Source: Warburgia ugandensis (taxonomy: Eukaryota > Streptophyta > Magnoliopsida > Canellales > Canellaceae). Taken from it: 64,000 bases of DNA. The stretch covers positions 51,635,257 through 51,699,256 of the forward strand of contig CP141128.1 in the NCBI GenBank assembly GCA_035236585.1, given 5' to 3'. Position numbers and translations under genes: made by a program. Under the pieces are notes generated by a model. It was not told where the DNA came from. It saw nothing but the letters and a program-made list of their open reading frames with translations, and searched no databases. This document shows positions 33,552 through 46,033 of this stretch, piece after piece (the stretch's first letter is position 1; every line of letters begins with the position of its first letter).

Positions 33552-36482
33552 ATGGAAGGTGAAGGAAGTGAATATCATGAAGAACAATCCTGGATCGGTC
33601 CACCTATTAAGAGAAAGGTCTAAGGGCCCATATCATTAAGAGAAAATCTAAGGGAATAAAAGAGATACTCCAGTTTAACGGTAAAGGTCAAGCAATAAGT
33701 GACAATGCACATGCTTATACTAGTTTCATCTGCTGCAATGTTAGAAGCATGGTGCTAGTCTCGATGACTAATTGGAGACATGATTCACCATTAATCAAAG
33801 ATGCAATATGGGAGATGGTGAAGGTATATAAATAAGATGGGTTCAAGGTGTGGAATCAGCCTCTTGCAAAATGTAAGGTAAGGCTGCCTACTATAGGCCC
33901 TTGTGGTTTGCCCCTTCCCCAGATCCTATATAGGCAGGAACTTCATGCATCGGGGCTGCTCCTTTATGTAAATAAGAGTTAGATATAACATACTATGTCT
34001 ACTTAGTTCAAATAGAGTAACTTGCTTCTTTTTACTTTGTAGTCTACGTTTGCTGTCATTAATGAGTGCAAGAAGAGTTCCTTACAAGGGGATGGTGAAC
34101 AATGGAGGAAATGGAATTGTGAGATTACAAGAAAGTACATACTTCCAAATGCTTATGATCCGGACTTGTATTCTAGCTTCAATTGATCCAAAGGCATGGA
34201 TTCAATTTGTACATACTCACTTGTCTTCTGAGTTTAAGGTAATTTCAAGTAGCTAAAGTTTGATTCCTCTAATTATAAAAGTTGATTATGTTTAATCACA
34301 AGTTCCTTTCATGTGTAGGCAAAATGTATGAAAGGACAAATGGTGCATGCGACTAATTATATGCAGCACCAGCTCTCTAGGGCTAGTTACACATGGTTAG
34401 AAGAACAAGAAGTATATGTGATAGTTCACTTTTTGTCTGAATATGCTAGATTTTTATTTCATTACCTCTAATTTAGTGCCTCTCTTGACAACAAAACAAG
34501 GCTAGGACCACAAAGCCCTTCTTTTGAAAATTGTGCATTCGCATGGGCGTAATTCCTAGACCTTCACTAACAATTGTGCCACTATAGTTGATTCATGAAT
34601 TCTAAGTGGTTTTAACATCTATCTTTGCACTACTTCAATTATATTATATATAATATGTAATTGATCATGATTTGATATTTACATGTGTAGGAATAATTGA
34701 CTCAAGAAAGTGCAACTACGAGGACTTTGAGCAGCACTATTGTAAAAGGGGACATTCCTTATAAGGCTATCAGCAACAAGGATGAGCTTCCTAGTTAAGC
34801 AAGGGCCCAGAATCATGGTGTTATTTCTTCCAAATTCTTTGCTAAAGCAAAGGCTACTACAGTAGCAGAATTGAAGAAGAAAATGCTCAACGAGTTATAC
34901 AAGAAGGTCAAGAATGACTTGTACAAGGAATTTTGGAATTTGAAACTTCCTCATGAGAATCTTTTCCTTTGATTCCCATCTCACAATACCTACAATGCTC
35001 CATCTGAAGAAATAGAAGAGGAGCAACTCTTTGAGGGAGATATCCCAATCAAGGAAGTATGTATTAACATGTTTGCTTTCTCAATGTTTAATTTCTTAGT
35101 AAACATCATTATTACTAAGCTTTTGTATATGTTATTTTTTATTTACATGTGGGTCAGTGCATGTTGTAGCTACATACAACTAATAACTATGTCAATGTGG
35201 CTATATTGTACGAGGTACTATCAGTCATCCTGCATGGTAGGTTGATGCATCCACACACTAAGTGTGTGCGCATCACTACTGCCCTCCAACTAGATGGCCC
35301 CCTACCATTTTCAATGGAAGCAAACAATATTCATATAGTTGGGGATGCAATTGGATAATATGTAGATGGCCAAGGAAGTATATTAAAGAAATGTTATCTA
35401 AGGTATGTACATGGTGTAAGAGCCTCATTTTCAACAACAATTTTAAGTATCAACTATATTTTTTTTAACTTTATCTACATCTAATTGTTAACCAGAAGTA
35501 GCATAGGTGCCATTGAGGCTGACCACCTCCCCTACAGTCAATTCTAGCACAATGACTGTCCTATCCTAGGTATTTAAGTCTATTTTCAATATCACGTCTC
35601 TTTTCTTATGTATTAGTAATTACTAATATTTGGAACATTACAGGCACAATGTAGAGATTAGTCGAGGTTCCACCTAAGATGCCTCTATTCCTGAGGGGAC
35701 TGTATTGACTAATCAATGAAGATAACAAAATCAACCCCATAAGGATAGTGGCCGGTGTATTTGGAGATGACATAATTGAGGTTCTAGTCATGAAAGAGGA
35801 CTTATTAACCATATGTAATATGTCTCAACTAGAGTACACACACATAGTCATTTATATTGGGTATGTCATGTAACCACTCTATAAAGAATCATATTAACAT
35901 TACTTGTTTATAAAAAAAAAAAAGTATTTGACATTAAGTTTCTATAGGTCTTTGTACAATAAATTACAAAGATTAGAGGTCAAGGACATTTACAAATTCC
36001 TTAACCTTGCTTTCATCTCTTCACTAAAGGAGCATTTGCCCATGGACAAATAAATAGAAGATATCATACATGGGTTCTTGCATTGTGGGAAGGGGTAGGC
36101 CTAATTCCCTACAATAGCAGGTATGCAGTGTCTTAAACAATAACATAATTGAGAGTGTAGATATTTTGTTCTAAGATATATATATATGAAAACCCTCATT
36201 CATGAAGGACTAACAATCTCATAGCATAGAAAGGTAAGATAAATTACTGATCATCATTTTTACAATTTTCTACATTTCCTAAATGACTCAATTAAAGATA
36301 TGCCTCAATTGATTTAATACATTTTTAGATATCATGCAGGCTAATTTGGGAAGCAAGAGTTACTACCACATAGATCAAGTTGACATCAAAATGGAATGGA
36401 CTGAATATATTTTTACTTTCAAATTTCAAACCAATGATGTTATTGAATGTAATTAAAAAATAGAAATCCATTTGTATATTGG
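33552..36482 (+). pseudogene. Second CACTA gene (Transposase_24 type with Ulp1-proximal region), decayed
   Basis: Exon-like blocks lie at about 33552-33820, 34044-34240, 34318-34415, 34691-35056, 35159-35410, 35643-35869 and 35949-36119, mostly bounded by AG and GT. The first has QFNGKGQAISDNAHAYTSF and NWRHDSPLIKDAIWEMVK, the start of the Transposase_24 pattern; later come WIQFVHTHLSSEFK and QHQLSRASYTWLEEQE. The block near 35330 (IHIVGDAIG) and that at 35643 (VAGVFGDDIIEVLVMKEDLL) resemble the region before Ulp1-like protease domains in plant CACTA proteins. Stops occur, for example 24 codons after the ATG. It is cut at 36483 by a gypsy LTR. Confidence 0.75.
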
Positions 36483-38654
36483 TGTATCTTCAAATTATGA
36501 GCAATTGCACAAATCAAAGTAGCAATTTACATGCAAGAGAGATCAATTGGATCTTATTGAAGTTGCTTATCATAGACAAAGAATTAAGGTTATGATATAA
36601 CTAGGAATTTAAACAAACATTAAATTAGAAACTGTAACTAAAGGAAATTTTCCAAAAATAAAGATATTCAATGGAATTAGAAACTTTTCTAACTACCCTG
36701 CATTTAATAAATAAACTAATGCAAAACTAGAATGAATGAATCTACGAAACTTGGTAAAAAATGAAATTTTCCTAATCCTAAAATTTTTTAAAAATAAAAA
36801 TTGTTAAAACTAAATTGGAAAACTTTCTAAAGCTAAACTAAGATGCAACTAACTAAACAAGTAATGCTAAATTATCACAAAACAAGGCTAAAATGTGCAC
36901 ATGTACATTACGAACAAAGCTAAAATGTGCAATATTCTAATGCCCAGAACTTGATTCTAAGTGAAGCTTATACACATTCCAAAAATCTCAAACTAATCTT
37001 TGATATCTTGCATGTGAAACCCAAAAGGAAATCAAGAGAGTGAGAACAAGAATATTATAAAGAAATTAATAAAAAAAGTAGTCCTAAATCTAAGTGAGAA
37101 ACAAGGAAAAGATGAATGGGGGACAATAAGATCCAAAGTTACTATCCTCTTAGCTATCATCTTTAAAGAAAAGATAAATTTGATATTGAAGAATCAAGCA
37201 AGAAAATTAAGAGAAGTGGAAGCAAGAGTAAAAGGAGATCAAAGAGGAACTATGTGCAGGAAACTTAAACAACAAGGAAAGCAATACACAAGCAACTTGA
37301 TATTGAAGTGCAAAAACCAAAGAAAAAAACGTAAGGAAAAGGTGTGGAAGACAAGGCAAAGCAGCCTACATATTGAAGTCCAAAGCTCAAAGAATTCCTC
37401 TAATTAGATGTGCTTGATTTCAAGGAGTTAGAAGCAACCCCTCTACTTGAATTAAGCTTGGAATTCCATGGGTATTTAGAGTTGTCCGTTTCAATTTATT
37501 AAGATCCTGTCCTAAGAAGAAAAAGGAGAATTAGAGCTAGAACTCTAAGTTAGAAAGTTAGGTGGTTGAATGGAGATAGAAGTTTAGAAAGTGGGGTGAA
37601 GTGAGTGAGGTGGACTTTTTAAATATGAGCAAAGGGAAGGAAGAAGGACTAAATTCCAGCCTAGAATGAAGCATGAAATTCTTTCTAGTAAGGTGTATCA
37701 TATGATGAGATGGAAAGAAAGTGGAAAAAGGTAAGAAAGATGGAGGAAAGAGGCGGGAAGGAGAGATAATTGAGTGGGGAATGAAATTAGGAGGTGGAGT
37801 GGATGAATTTTAAAGGGGGGATGTGCAACTTTTGAAGGAAGGTGGCATGGAACTTCTCCCTCTCTAAATGTGTGATGTGGAGGGTAGGAAAAAGAAAGAA
37901 AAGAGAGATAAAGATAATAAATTTTGGCTTGGTTTTTCTTTTGATTGGTTCAACTATGCATGCATATCTTACCATGTTGATTATTTTTCAAATTCCTTAC
38001 TAATTATCCCTTGAAATTCACTATTTAGCATAGGATAATTGCTTCTAATTATCTTCCAATTGTGTGACACCACGTAGCATGGCTCTCATGTGGCTTGGTG
38101 GATCACTTTGAAGGCTTAAGTGACTAAGTCCCTCAGCTTCAAGGCTTGAATGGCTTGGCTTCCTTAGGTTTCCTTGTTATACTAGGAAACTTTATGTATT
38201 GCTCCAATTCTTATGCAGAGGTGGTGAAAATGCATTGCTTTTTGTATGGGCCCATCTTAGTCCCCTTTAACGCTTTTAATTGCTCCTTTAGATATCAATT
38301 TCTTGCCTTAAGGTGATCTTAACCCTTTATTTAGCTTTTGAATTATGAAATTTAGGTCTTTGGCCCTCTCTTTTGATCTTGATCTTCAAATCTTTTCTTT
38401 CTTGATCTTAGTCATTGGGTCAACTTCTCAACACCTACAAAAGAGTAAAAACCCTAATCAAATCCTAGAAAATTATGACAATTCACATGCTTACTCAAGA
38501 TTAGCTCTTGAACCTACTAAATATCAAACTTTGAATTATTATGTCAGAAATGCATGCATTATAAAATTCTAAAGAAACTTAAAATGATGCTTATAATTTA
38601 TAACACATGGACCACTAATTGGGTACTTTTTTATACAAAATTGAGCACTTACCA
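36483..38654 (-). mobile_element. 3' LTR of a second gypsy element
   Basis: Starts TGTATCTTCAAATTATGAGCAATTGCAC on the + strand, a mutated form of TGTAGCTTTAAAATTA, and ends GAGCACTTACCA. It is 2.17 kb. The right neighbour is polypurine-proximal internal sequence, so it is the 3' LTR of a minus-strand element. The left neighbour is the CACTA gene. It belongs to the TGTAGC subfamily, like 44310, 49585 and 58589. Confidence 0.8.
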
Positions 38655-38978
38655 CACAACCCAACTAGCATTCTGCTAGTCCTAAGAAAAATATGTAAAA
38701 AATCATGAAAATAAAAGTGGTTGTCATTTTCATAGGTACTCACTATTGTGTTTAGCATATGCACAATCCTTTAAACCCCTAGGTTGCCCCTAGTGGATGA
38801 GTTAAGCCTCCTGAGGGTTTACAATGAATATATCCACAAAATTCCATAAGGCTAAATCCTCTTATTTATCTCAAATAATTCCATCCATTAGAACTCTACT
38901 TATTTTAATAACTTAACAAAGATGAATGAAAAATTCTACAAGTTACCCATATACCAAAGCCATCTTATCCCAGTTTCA

Positions 38979-38980
<2 letters not shown>

Positions 38981-39023
<43 letters not shown>
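38981..39023. repeat. (TG)n microsatellite
   Basis: 43 bp of TG. The matching site in element 1 (near 6857) has only four to five TG units. Confidence 0.95.
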
Positions 39024-39025
<2 letters not shown>

Positions 39026-40229
39026 GCTACATAAGTCAGGGCTTCTAAATAATAATGCTTATTGCTCTATTGGAAGATGTCTTGAACTCAAATTCTCACT
39101 GGTATGCACTAAGAAATAAAGTTCTTAGACAAAGGGTCAAAGAACAATTCACTATGTGACCTAATCCAACAAGACTAATGGTTCACATAATATAATAAGC
39201 ACTAATGAGACAAAGATACAATCCCTTAAAATGGATGGCATTATTAAAACTAGTATGGGTAGTTCATCTTACTTCATTCAGGATTTTTCATAGGACAAAA
39301 TGTAGGCTTGGGTTAGGTTCTTAAAAGAAGGGTATAAGGATTCAAAGCTTCAAATATGAGTAGAAATCTTCAACTATTATTGGATAGCTTTACTTTTGGT
39401 TGTACTTGAAGTGAATATCTCTTCTAATTTTCCTCTCTCTCTTGTCAACTTTCTTCCCTTTTCTTTTTTTGATACTTTTTTCACTTTTCTTTGTATTTCT
39501 AAGAAGGAACACCTTTCTTTGTACTTTTGATATTTTTCACATCTTTGACTTTAGTCCTTTTTATGAACTTTTGCTATCAACCTACTCATTTTTTAAAGGT
39601 AGGTTTCTTACTAGGGTTTCTTCGGATTAGGATACATGGGTTATTGAAAAGAAAAGCCTTACCAAGAGGTTCAAAGGGTCTAACTAGTGGTATACATTAC
39701 TGGGTAGGCTTGATATCTCTTGACCAAAACAAGGATGGCATATATAATTTTCCAGGTTTTTTAAAGCCTATCAAATTCAATAAATGTTCAGGAAAGAAGG
39801 TTAATGCTCCTAGTTAGTTCTTGGAAATTTGACCAAAATAAAGAATAATGGGATCTTTCAAAGTAATATATGATGAATAAAGTGTGGAATTATTTATAAC
39901 CCTCAGGAAAAATGATGGTCTCTAATACTTATTGGGTATATAGGTCTCCACTTGTTTCCTCAGGGTCTCTAAGTAATACCATCTATCTATCTAGATTTAT
40001 GCACTATGTATAAGTGTATTATGAGATTTAACTTTCATAAAATACTTTAAGACATGAATAAAATATAAAATTATTCATATGCATTTCTATTAAGAAGTTA
40101 ATGTAGGAGAAATACTAAGATTCTGATAATCCAATTCTCATCACAGTAAAGGAACTTTTACCTTAAAACTCAAAAAATTCTTCTTCTTCTTTTTTTTTTT
40201 AGAAAACTAGAGGAAACTTAAAAATATCA

Positions 40230-40232
<3 letters not shown>

Positions 40233-40260
<28 letters not shown>
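40233..40260. repeat. (AT)n microsatellite
   Basis: Fourteen AT units in the 3' non-coding region of the second gypsy element. Confidence 0.95.
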
Positions 40261-40499
40261 CCTTCAACCTAAACTAAGCATTGACCCCAATGTTTTGAAA
40301 CATAGGATCCTACATGACAAATGGGTAGTGTAGAATAATAAGACTCTCTGAAAAAAAAGAAAAAAACTGGGGTTACCTCTCATTGAGAGCTAAGTTTAAC
40401 ATCTTCAGCCAGATGTACAATGTCATGATGAATGCAAGTGTCATGATTGTTGCAAGTGTCATGGGACATGCTAAGGTGGGTCCTAGTATATAGGTTCCT

Positions 40500-42084
40500 C
40501 TAACAATATCTCCTCTATTTCAAGATTGATCAACTCTATATAGGGTTTCCTTTGCCTATTGACTTTGAAAAGCTCTCCATCCTTTTCTATCTTGATGGCC
40601 CCATGAGGGTAAACACTGTGTACTATGTAGGGTCCAGTCCATCAAGATTGAAGTTTTCAAAAGAATAGATGCAATCTAGAATTATACAAAAGGACCTTTT
40701 GTCTTGGAGTGAAGGACTTTCATATGATATGTCCATCATGAGTACTTTTCATGCAGTCTTTATATATCTTGGCTGACTCATATGCATCTTTCCTTAGTTC
40801 ATCCAACTCATTAAGTTGGAGTTTTATACGGGTTCCACGATATCTAAGTCAAAATTGAGCTTTTTAATGGCCTAATATGCTCTATGCTCAAGTTCTACTA
40901 GGAGGTAGTAGGCCTTTACATATACCAGACAATAGGGTGACATGCCTATAGGGGTTTTATGTGCAATATGATAGGCCCATAAAGCAGCACTAAGTCCTAA
41001 AGACTAGTCTTTCCTATTTGGATTGACTTCTTTTCTAAGATTTGCTTTATTTCCCAATTTGACACTTCTACCTGTCCACTAGTTTGAGGATGATTAGGGT
41101 AGCAATCCTATGAGTAACACCATATTTCTTCATTAAGTTCCTAAACTCTCTATTGTAGAAGTGTTTTCCCCCATCACTTATTATTCTCTAGGAGTACCAA
41201 AGCATGCAAATATATTTTCTTTGAAGAACTTAACCACCACCCTATGGTCATTGGTCTTACACAGCATGGCTTTTACCCATTTTGACACCTAATCCACCCC
41301 CACAAGGATATACATATAACCAAAAGAGTTGGGAAAAGGAGCCATAAAATCAATGCCCCAAGCATCAAAAGGCTCAATGATAAGAATGGGTTTCAATGGC
41401 ATCATATTTCTTTTTCCTATGCTCCCTAACTTCTAGCATCTAGTACATGTTATGCAGTAAGCATGTGAATCCCTAAAAATAGTGGGCCAATAAAAATTAC
41501 ACTGCAAAATCTTTGCAACTGTATTTTTAGAACTAAATCACCACCACATGCATGGACATGGCAAAAGGAAATAATTTTATGATGTTCACTATCTGTTATA
41601 CACCTCATAATGACCTAATTAGGATAGTACTTAAATAGGTATGAATCCTCCCTTGTGTAGTGTTTAACCTTAGCAATAAATCTTTTCTTATCTTGTTTTG
41701 ACCAATGATTAGGCATTTCACCTATGGCAAGATAATTAACAATATATGCATACCAAGGCAAGTAAGAAATGTCCAACAATTTTTCATCTAAGAATATTTC
41801 TGTTTTGCGCACATTCTCACTAGTAGACACCACAAGCAACCTGGATAAGTGGTCAGCTACAACATTTTTGGAAGCTTTTTTATCTTAAAATTTTAGATCA
41901 AACTCCTATGGTAATAAAATATGTCGGGTTAACCTAAACTTGGCATCCTTCTTAGAAAGAAGGTATTTTAAAGCTACATGGTCAAAATAGATAATGACCT
42001 TAGATCAGAGCAAGTAAGATCTAAACTTATCCACAACAAATACTACTATCAACAACTCTTTTTTTATAGTGGAATAATTGAGTT
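40500..42084 (-). pseudogene. Gypsy integrase and RNase H end (second element)
   Basis: Minus strand. The C-terminal module is near 40560-40710, the core with the GIDFM-like block near 41340-41400, and the frame 41615-41839 holds WYAYIVNYLAIGEMPNHWSKQDKKRF, the stretch leading into the integrase zinc-binding domain. The end of RNase H follows to 42084 (colinear with 12430-12660), where an LTR fragment interrupts it. RT, protease and gag are missing at this site. Confidence 0.82.
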
Positions 42085-42504
42085 GGATTCTTATGAGTAT
42101 TCAATTTTGCATAAAAAATACCCAATTAGTAGCCCATGTGTTATAAAATATAGTGTTATTTGTAGGTTTTTTCCAAATTTTGTAACAGATGCATTTCTGA
42201 CCTAATGATTCAAAATTTTAATATATTGCAAGTCCATAAGCAAATCTACAGTAAGTATGTGAATCATCATAATTTTCTAAGATTTAATAAAGGTTTTTGT
42301 TCTTTTGTATGAAGTGACAAGATGATCCAATGGCCTATATTATGCTTCGCACACTTTTTGGCTACCCTTAGAAGAAATTAGGAGAAAGCAAAGGTGATTA
42401 AATGATCCATGCAAAAATTCATGCATTTCCACCACTCTACATGAGAATTAGAGTCATATATGAGGTTTCATAGTCCAACTAGAAAACTTAAGGAATCCAA
42501 GCTA
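42085..42504 (+). mobile_element. Family A LTR fragment, 5' 420 bp
   Basis: Starts TTATGAGTATTCAATTTTGCATAAAA, a mutated TGATAAGTGTTCAATTTTGTATAAAA, and stays colinear with 42892-43340 up to AAGCTACTC. It is in the opposite orientation to the element it interrupts. Confidence 0.75.
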
Positions 42505-42660
42505 CTCAAAGCTGAGATTGACATATGGACAACTTTACTTCCTGGTTGAGATTTGATTTTGGCATATGAATTATCTATATGAGATATTTGGATACTCCTT
42601 GATTTAGATGAGTTATCATATTTGTATATATGGATTTTTTCCCTATGGGGGCATTGTGTA
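42505..42660. other. AT-rich sequence before the minisatellite
   Basis: No homology to the LTR is visible beyond 42504; no frame is recognised. Confidence 0.3.
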
Positions 42661-42894
42661 TAGATCACTCGTGAGTGTGAGTAGCTAATAGTTGACAAGA
42701 ATGGTAGTTGAGCATGTGTATAAATCACTCATAGGGTGAGCGGCTGACAATCAATTAGGATGATAGTTGAGCTTGTGTATAAATTGCTCATGTGTGTGAG
42801 TAGCTAATAGATGACTATGATGATAGTTAGGCCTATTTATAAATTGCTTGCTCATGTGTGTGAGTGACTGACAGTCAATTAGGATGATAGTTGA
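42661..42894. repeat. Minisatellite, about four 60-bp units
   Basis: Units begin at 42661, 42721, 42781 and 42841. Each has (A/G)AT.(A/G)CTC..G.GTGAG, then GCTAATAG or GCTGACAATCAATTAGG, then GATGATAGTTGAGC and TGTGTATA or a variant. Two slightly different unit types alternate. The last unit runs into the LTR start at 42892. Confidence 0.85.
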
Positions 42895-44305
42895 TAAGTG
42901 TTCAATTTTGTATAAAAAGTACCCAATTAGTAGTTCATGTATTATAAAATATAGGCATTATTCTAGGGTTTCTCTGGAATTTCATAACACATGCATTTTT
43001 TACTTAATAATTTAAAAGTTTGATATTTTACAAGTTCAAAAGCTAATCCAAAGTATGTATGTTAATCAACATAATTTTTTAGGATTTAATTTGGGTTTTT
43101 ACTTTTTTTGTAGGAAATGAGAAGATGATCCAACAACCTATATACTACTTCCCAGAGTTTTTTGCTAGTCAAGCTATGCTATTAGCTCAATGGTGGTGTT
43201 GAGGCAGAGCCCTTAGAAGAAACTAGAAGAAAGTATAGGTGATTAAAATGATCCATGCAAAAAGTCATGCAATTCCATTACTTTGCATGATAATTGGAGT
43301 CATACATGAGGTTTCCTAGTCCAACTAGGAAACCTAAGGAAGCCAAGCTACTCATGTTTTAAAGCCATACAATAAAGCAACTTAAGCCACAAAGGAATGA
43401 GCCATCAAGCCATGGATTAATTCCACATGGAGCCATACAATTGGAGCACCAATTCAAGCAACTTTCCTATGTTAAAAGTGTGCTTTTTAAGGGATTTTGA
43501 GAGATTAATGTCAAAGGTAAGATGATCATGCATTAAGAGACCCATCAAGAGAGAAAAATCCACTTTCCTAACCCATTTCACATCGCTACTCCACCATTTG
43601 AACTAGGGTTCCACTTTTTGAACTCAAAGAGAGAGCCACCTTTCTAAAAGAGTATGCCCCCCTTGCTTAATTCAAGTGGTTTCCTAATTAGGAAATCCTT
43701 AGATCTAAGTCCATTCAAAGCACATAAGATCTTAGGTTTTTCTCCATCCTTTCTTATAGTTATTCTTCTTTTTTCCTATTTTTCCACTACCTAATAATCA
43801 TCCAATGAGAAGGGAGGGAGATTCACTTACTATCAAAGGAAAAAGATTCCTCACCCACTTCCAAATTAGGAAACCAATTGGCCAGCCCATCTCTCTCTTG
43901 CATCATCTTGCTTACCTCACTTCCCACAGAACTTTCCTCCCTCATTCTCCACCTCAGCCCTAGATCTAGATCTCCTCCTCTTTATTAGATTAAACATTCA
44001 TCAAATTGGAAACTAAATCATGTATAAATAGCCCAAGGCTTACAATGTTTTCTTCCAAGTAGAAGTCATGTGAGACAACTTTGAAATCAAGCTCTCCTTT
44101 GGTGCTTTGTTGTTGATAGATGTTAGGACTTCTTTGATGCTTTCCTTCCTTTGGTTTTTTAGTTAATATAATTTTTATTCTCTACAATTCATGTTAGCAC
44201 TTTGTTTATTTTGGTTTGGTTTTCATTGCTTTAGTTTCACTTATTTTGCTTTCTAGTTTTGCACCATTCTTTTCATGTAGCTTTCCCTTTCTTCTTTACC
44301 TTAAT
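42892..44305 (+). mobile_element. Family A LTR, plus orientation, 3' end missing
   Basis: Starts TGATAAGTGTTCAATTTTG and follows U3 sequence to a TATA box at 44023 and on into R/U5 (TTGCTTTCTAGTTTTGCACC..., matching the reverse of 45870-45800). It stops at about 44305 against the start of a reverse-oriented LTR. Confidence 0.75.
44023..44030 (+). promoter_or_regulatory. TATA box of family A LTR
   Basis: TATAAATAGCCCAAGGC, about 1.13 kb from the LTR start. The reverse-oriented LTR has TATATATAG on the minus strand at 46518-46526, next to the same AGCC. Confidence 0.65.
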
Positions 44306-45522
44306 TTGGTGTAGCTTTAAAATTACTCACAAGCACACAAATCAATGTAGTACATTCATGCAAGTGAGGTCAATGTTAGGAGGTCACAGATTTGCAATGG
44401 TTTGGATCTTATTTAAATTGATTAAGTTCAACCAAAGATATAGAGATGTGATTAAGCTAGAAAATTAAAAACAACTAAGCAGGAAACATGCATGGAATTA
44501 GAAACTAAAAGTAAGGAAAGTTTCCAAAACTAAACTAATTGATGAAATTAAATGCTAACCTAATTAACATGCATTTAAATGAGGAAACAACAGTAAGCTA
44601 AGCATTAATTATAGTAAGTAACTAACTTAAGACAATTACTAAAAAATAGAAACTTTCCTAATCTAGAATTAAAAGTAAAGGAAACAAAAACTAAGCAAAT
44701 GGAATTGAAAACTTAACTAATTAAGAAGTAAGAAAATAAAGAAACTATAGAGAATTAAAAGGGTGCAAACTAGTAAATTAAAACTTGAGGAAACTACATA
44801 AAAAAGAAAACTTTTCTAAACTAAAACTTGCTAAAAATAGAAATTGTTAAAAATCAAAAAGAAAACTTTCTAAATAAAAAAAAGCATAAAAATAACTGAA
44901 TTGACTATTGTAACACAAGCTCTAACAAGTAAATTAACCAAAGTTCAAAGGAGAATGTGGGATTTAGAACCATGCTCATGGTTTTTGGACTATGCACATG
45001 ATTCTTGAGTCCCAAAGATAGTGAAAATTAATGCACCTATAATAAGTTATTATACAAACTAACTATAGGACCTAAGAAAAAAAATTGAAAATCTAAATGG
45101 GTACCCAAGGATTCAGGAAAATAAGATGTTTTGGTGGCTCAAATTAAAGCACAAAGTTAAGGAAAAATTAGTTTTCAAATTTCAATACTTAAGAGCAATC
45201 GATAAATCTAGCATTAGAAAACATTTTAAACATAAATTTTATGAAAGAAAAGAACCCAGATCTAAAGTAATTTGATGAAATAAACAAATCATAAGAATAA
45301 TTCCCAAATAATTTTGTTGTATCATATCTAATTTACATTAAAAAAAAATAGATGCATAATACATGTTTTGTTGCTGGAAATTACATTAATTCTTAAGCAT
45401 GAAATCCTATCTAAACAACACTAACAATACAATCCAATGTCACAAACTAAAGTATGAAGATAGTCAAAGAAAACTTATGAAGGATTTAAGAGGGGAAAAA
45501 AAAAACTAAGTGGGTGAACTAA

Positions 45523-45754
45523 GGTAAGGAAATTAACCTAAAACTAAGGTAAGAATAAGGTGAAAAACTTGAATTTGAAGAGGGAAAATCAAGGTTCTAG
45601 GCTAGCATTTCTCTTAGTTGTCGCTATAAGATATGAGAGGTAAGGAAATTAACCTAAAACTAAGGTAAGAATAAGGAGAAAAACTTGAATTTGAAGAGGG
45701 AAAATCAAGGTTCTAAGCTAGCTTTTCTCTTAGCTATCACTACAAGAGATGAGT
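45523..45754. repeat. Tandem duplication, 116-bp unit
   Basis: GGTAAGGAAATTAACCTAAA starts at 45523 and again at 45639; the two copies differ at only a few positions. Confidence 0.9.
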
Positions 45755-45950
45755 TAAATTGAATCTTAAAGGAATAATAAAGAAAAAACAACTATAATTG
45801 GGGTAAGGAAAGAAGGAGAAGCTAGATGGAAAGGAAGGTGCAAATCTAGAAAGCAAAACAATGGAAATTAAAGCAATGAAAACTACCCCAAAGCAAGCAA
45901 ACTGCTAACCTGAATTAGAGAGCAAATAACCAAGACAATGATTGGGTAGA

Positions 45951-46020
45951 CTAGGCCAGATCATGAGTGAAATATCATGATCGAGCCTAGTCGAACAGGT
46001 TAGGCCCGATCATGAGTGAA
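45951..46020. repeat. Short direct and inverted repeats upstream of nad1 fragment
   Basis: TAGGCCAGATCATGAGTGAA (45952-45971) recurs as TAGGCCCGATCATGAGTGAA (46001-46020). Between them CATGATCGAGCCTAG (45976-45990) can pair with CTAGGCCAGATCATG (45951-45965). Confidence 0.7.
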
Positions 46021-46033
46021 TAGAAAATTGAAA

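Larger units (their letters stand above)
38655..40500 (-). mobile_element. Second gypsy element, 3' non-coding region
   Basis: Colinear with 6597-8280 of element 1. Holds a long (TG)n and a long (AT)n tract. No gene is seen. Confidence 0.7.

Noticed and set aside
38922..39119. Frame with a run of Val-Cys repeats
   Set aside because: Product of translating the TG microsatellite.
39442..39817. Overlapping 62- and 96-residue frames
   Set aside because: They lie in the 3' non-coding region of a gypsy element; the colinear stretch in element 1 (7320-7640) is not open.
42661..42894. CRISPR-like array
   Set aside because: Units are contiguous 60-bp repeats without unique spacers, in plant nuclear repeat DNA; it is a minisatellite.
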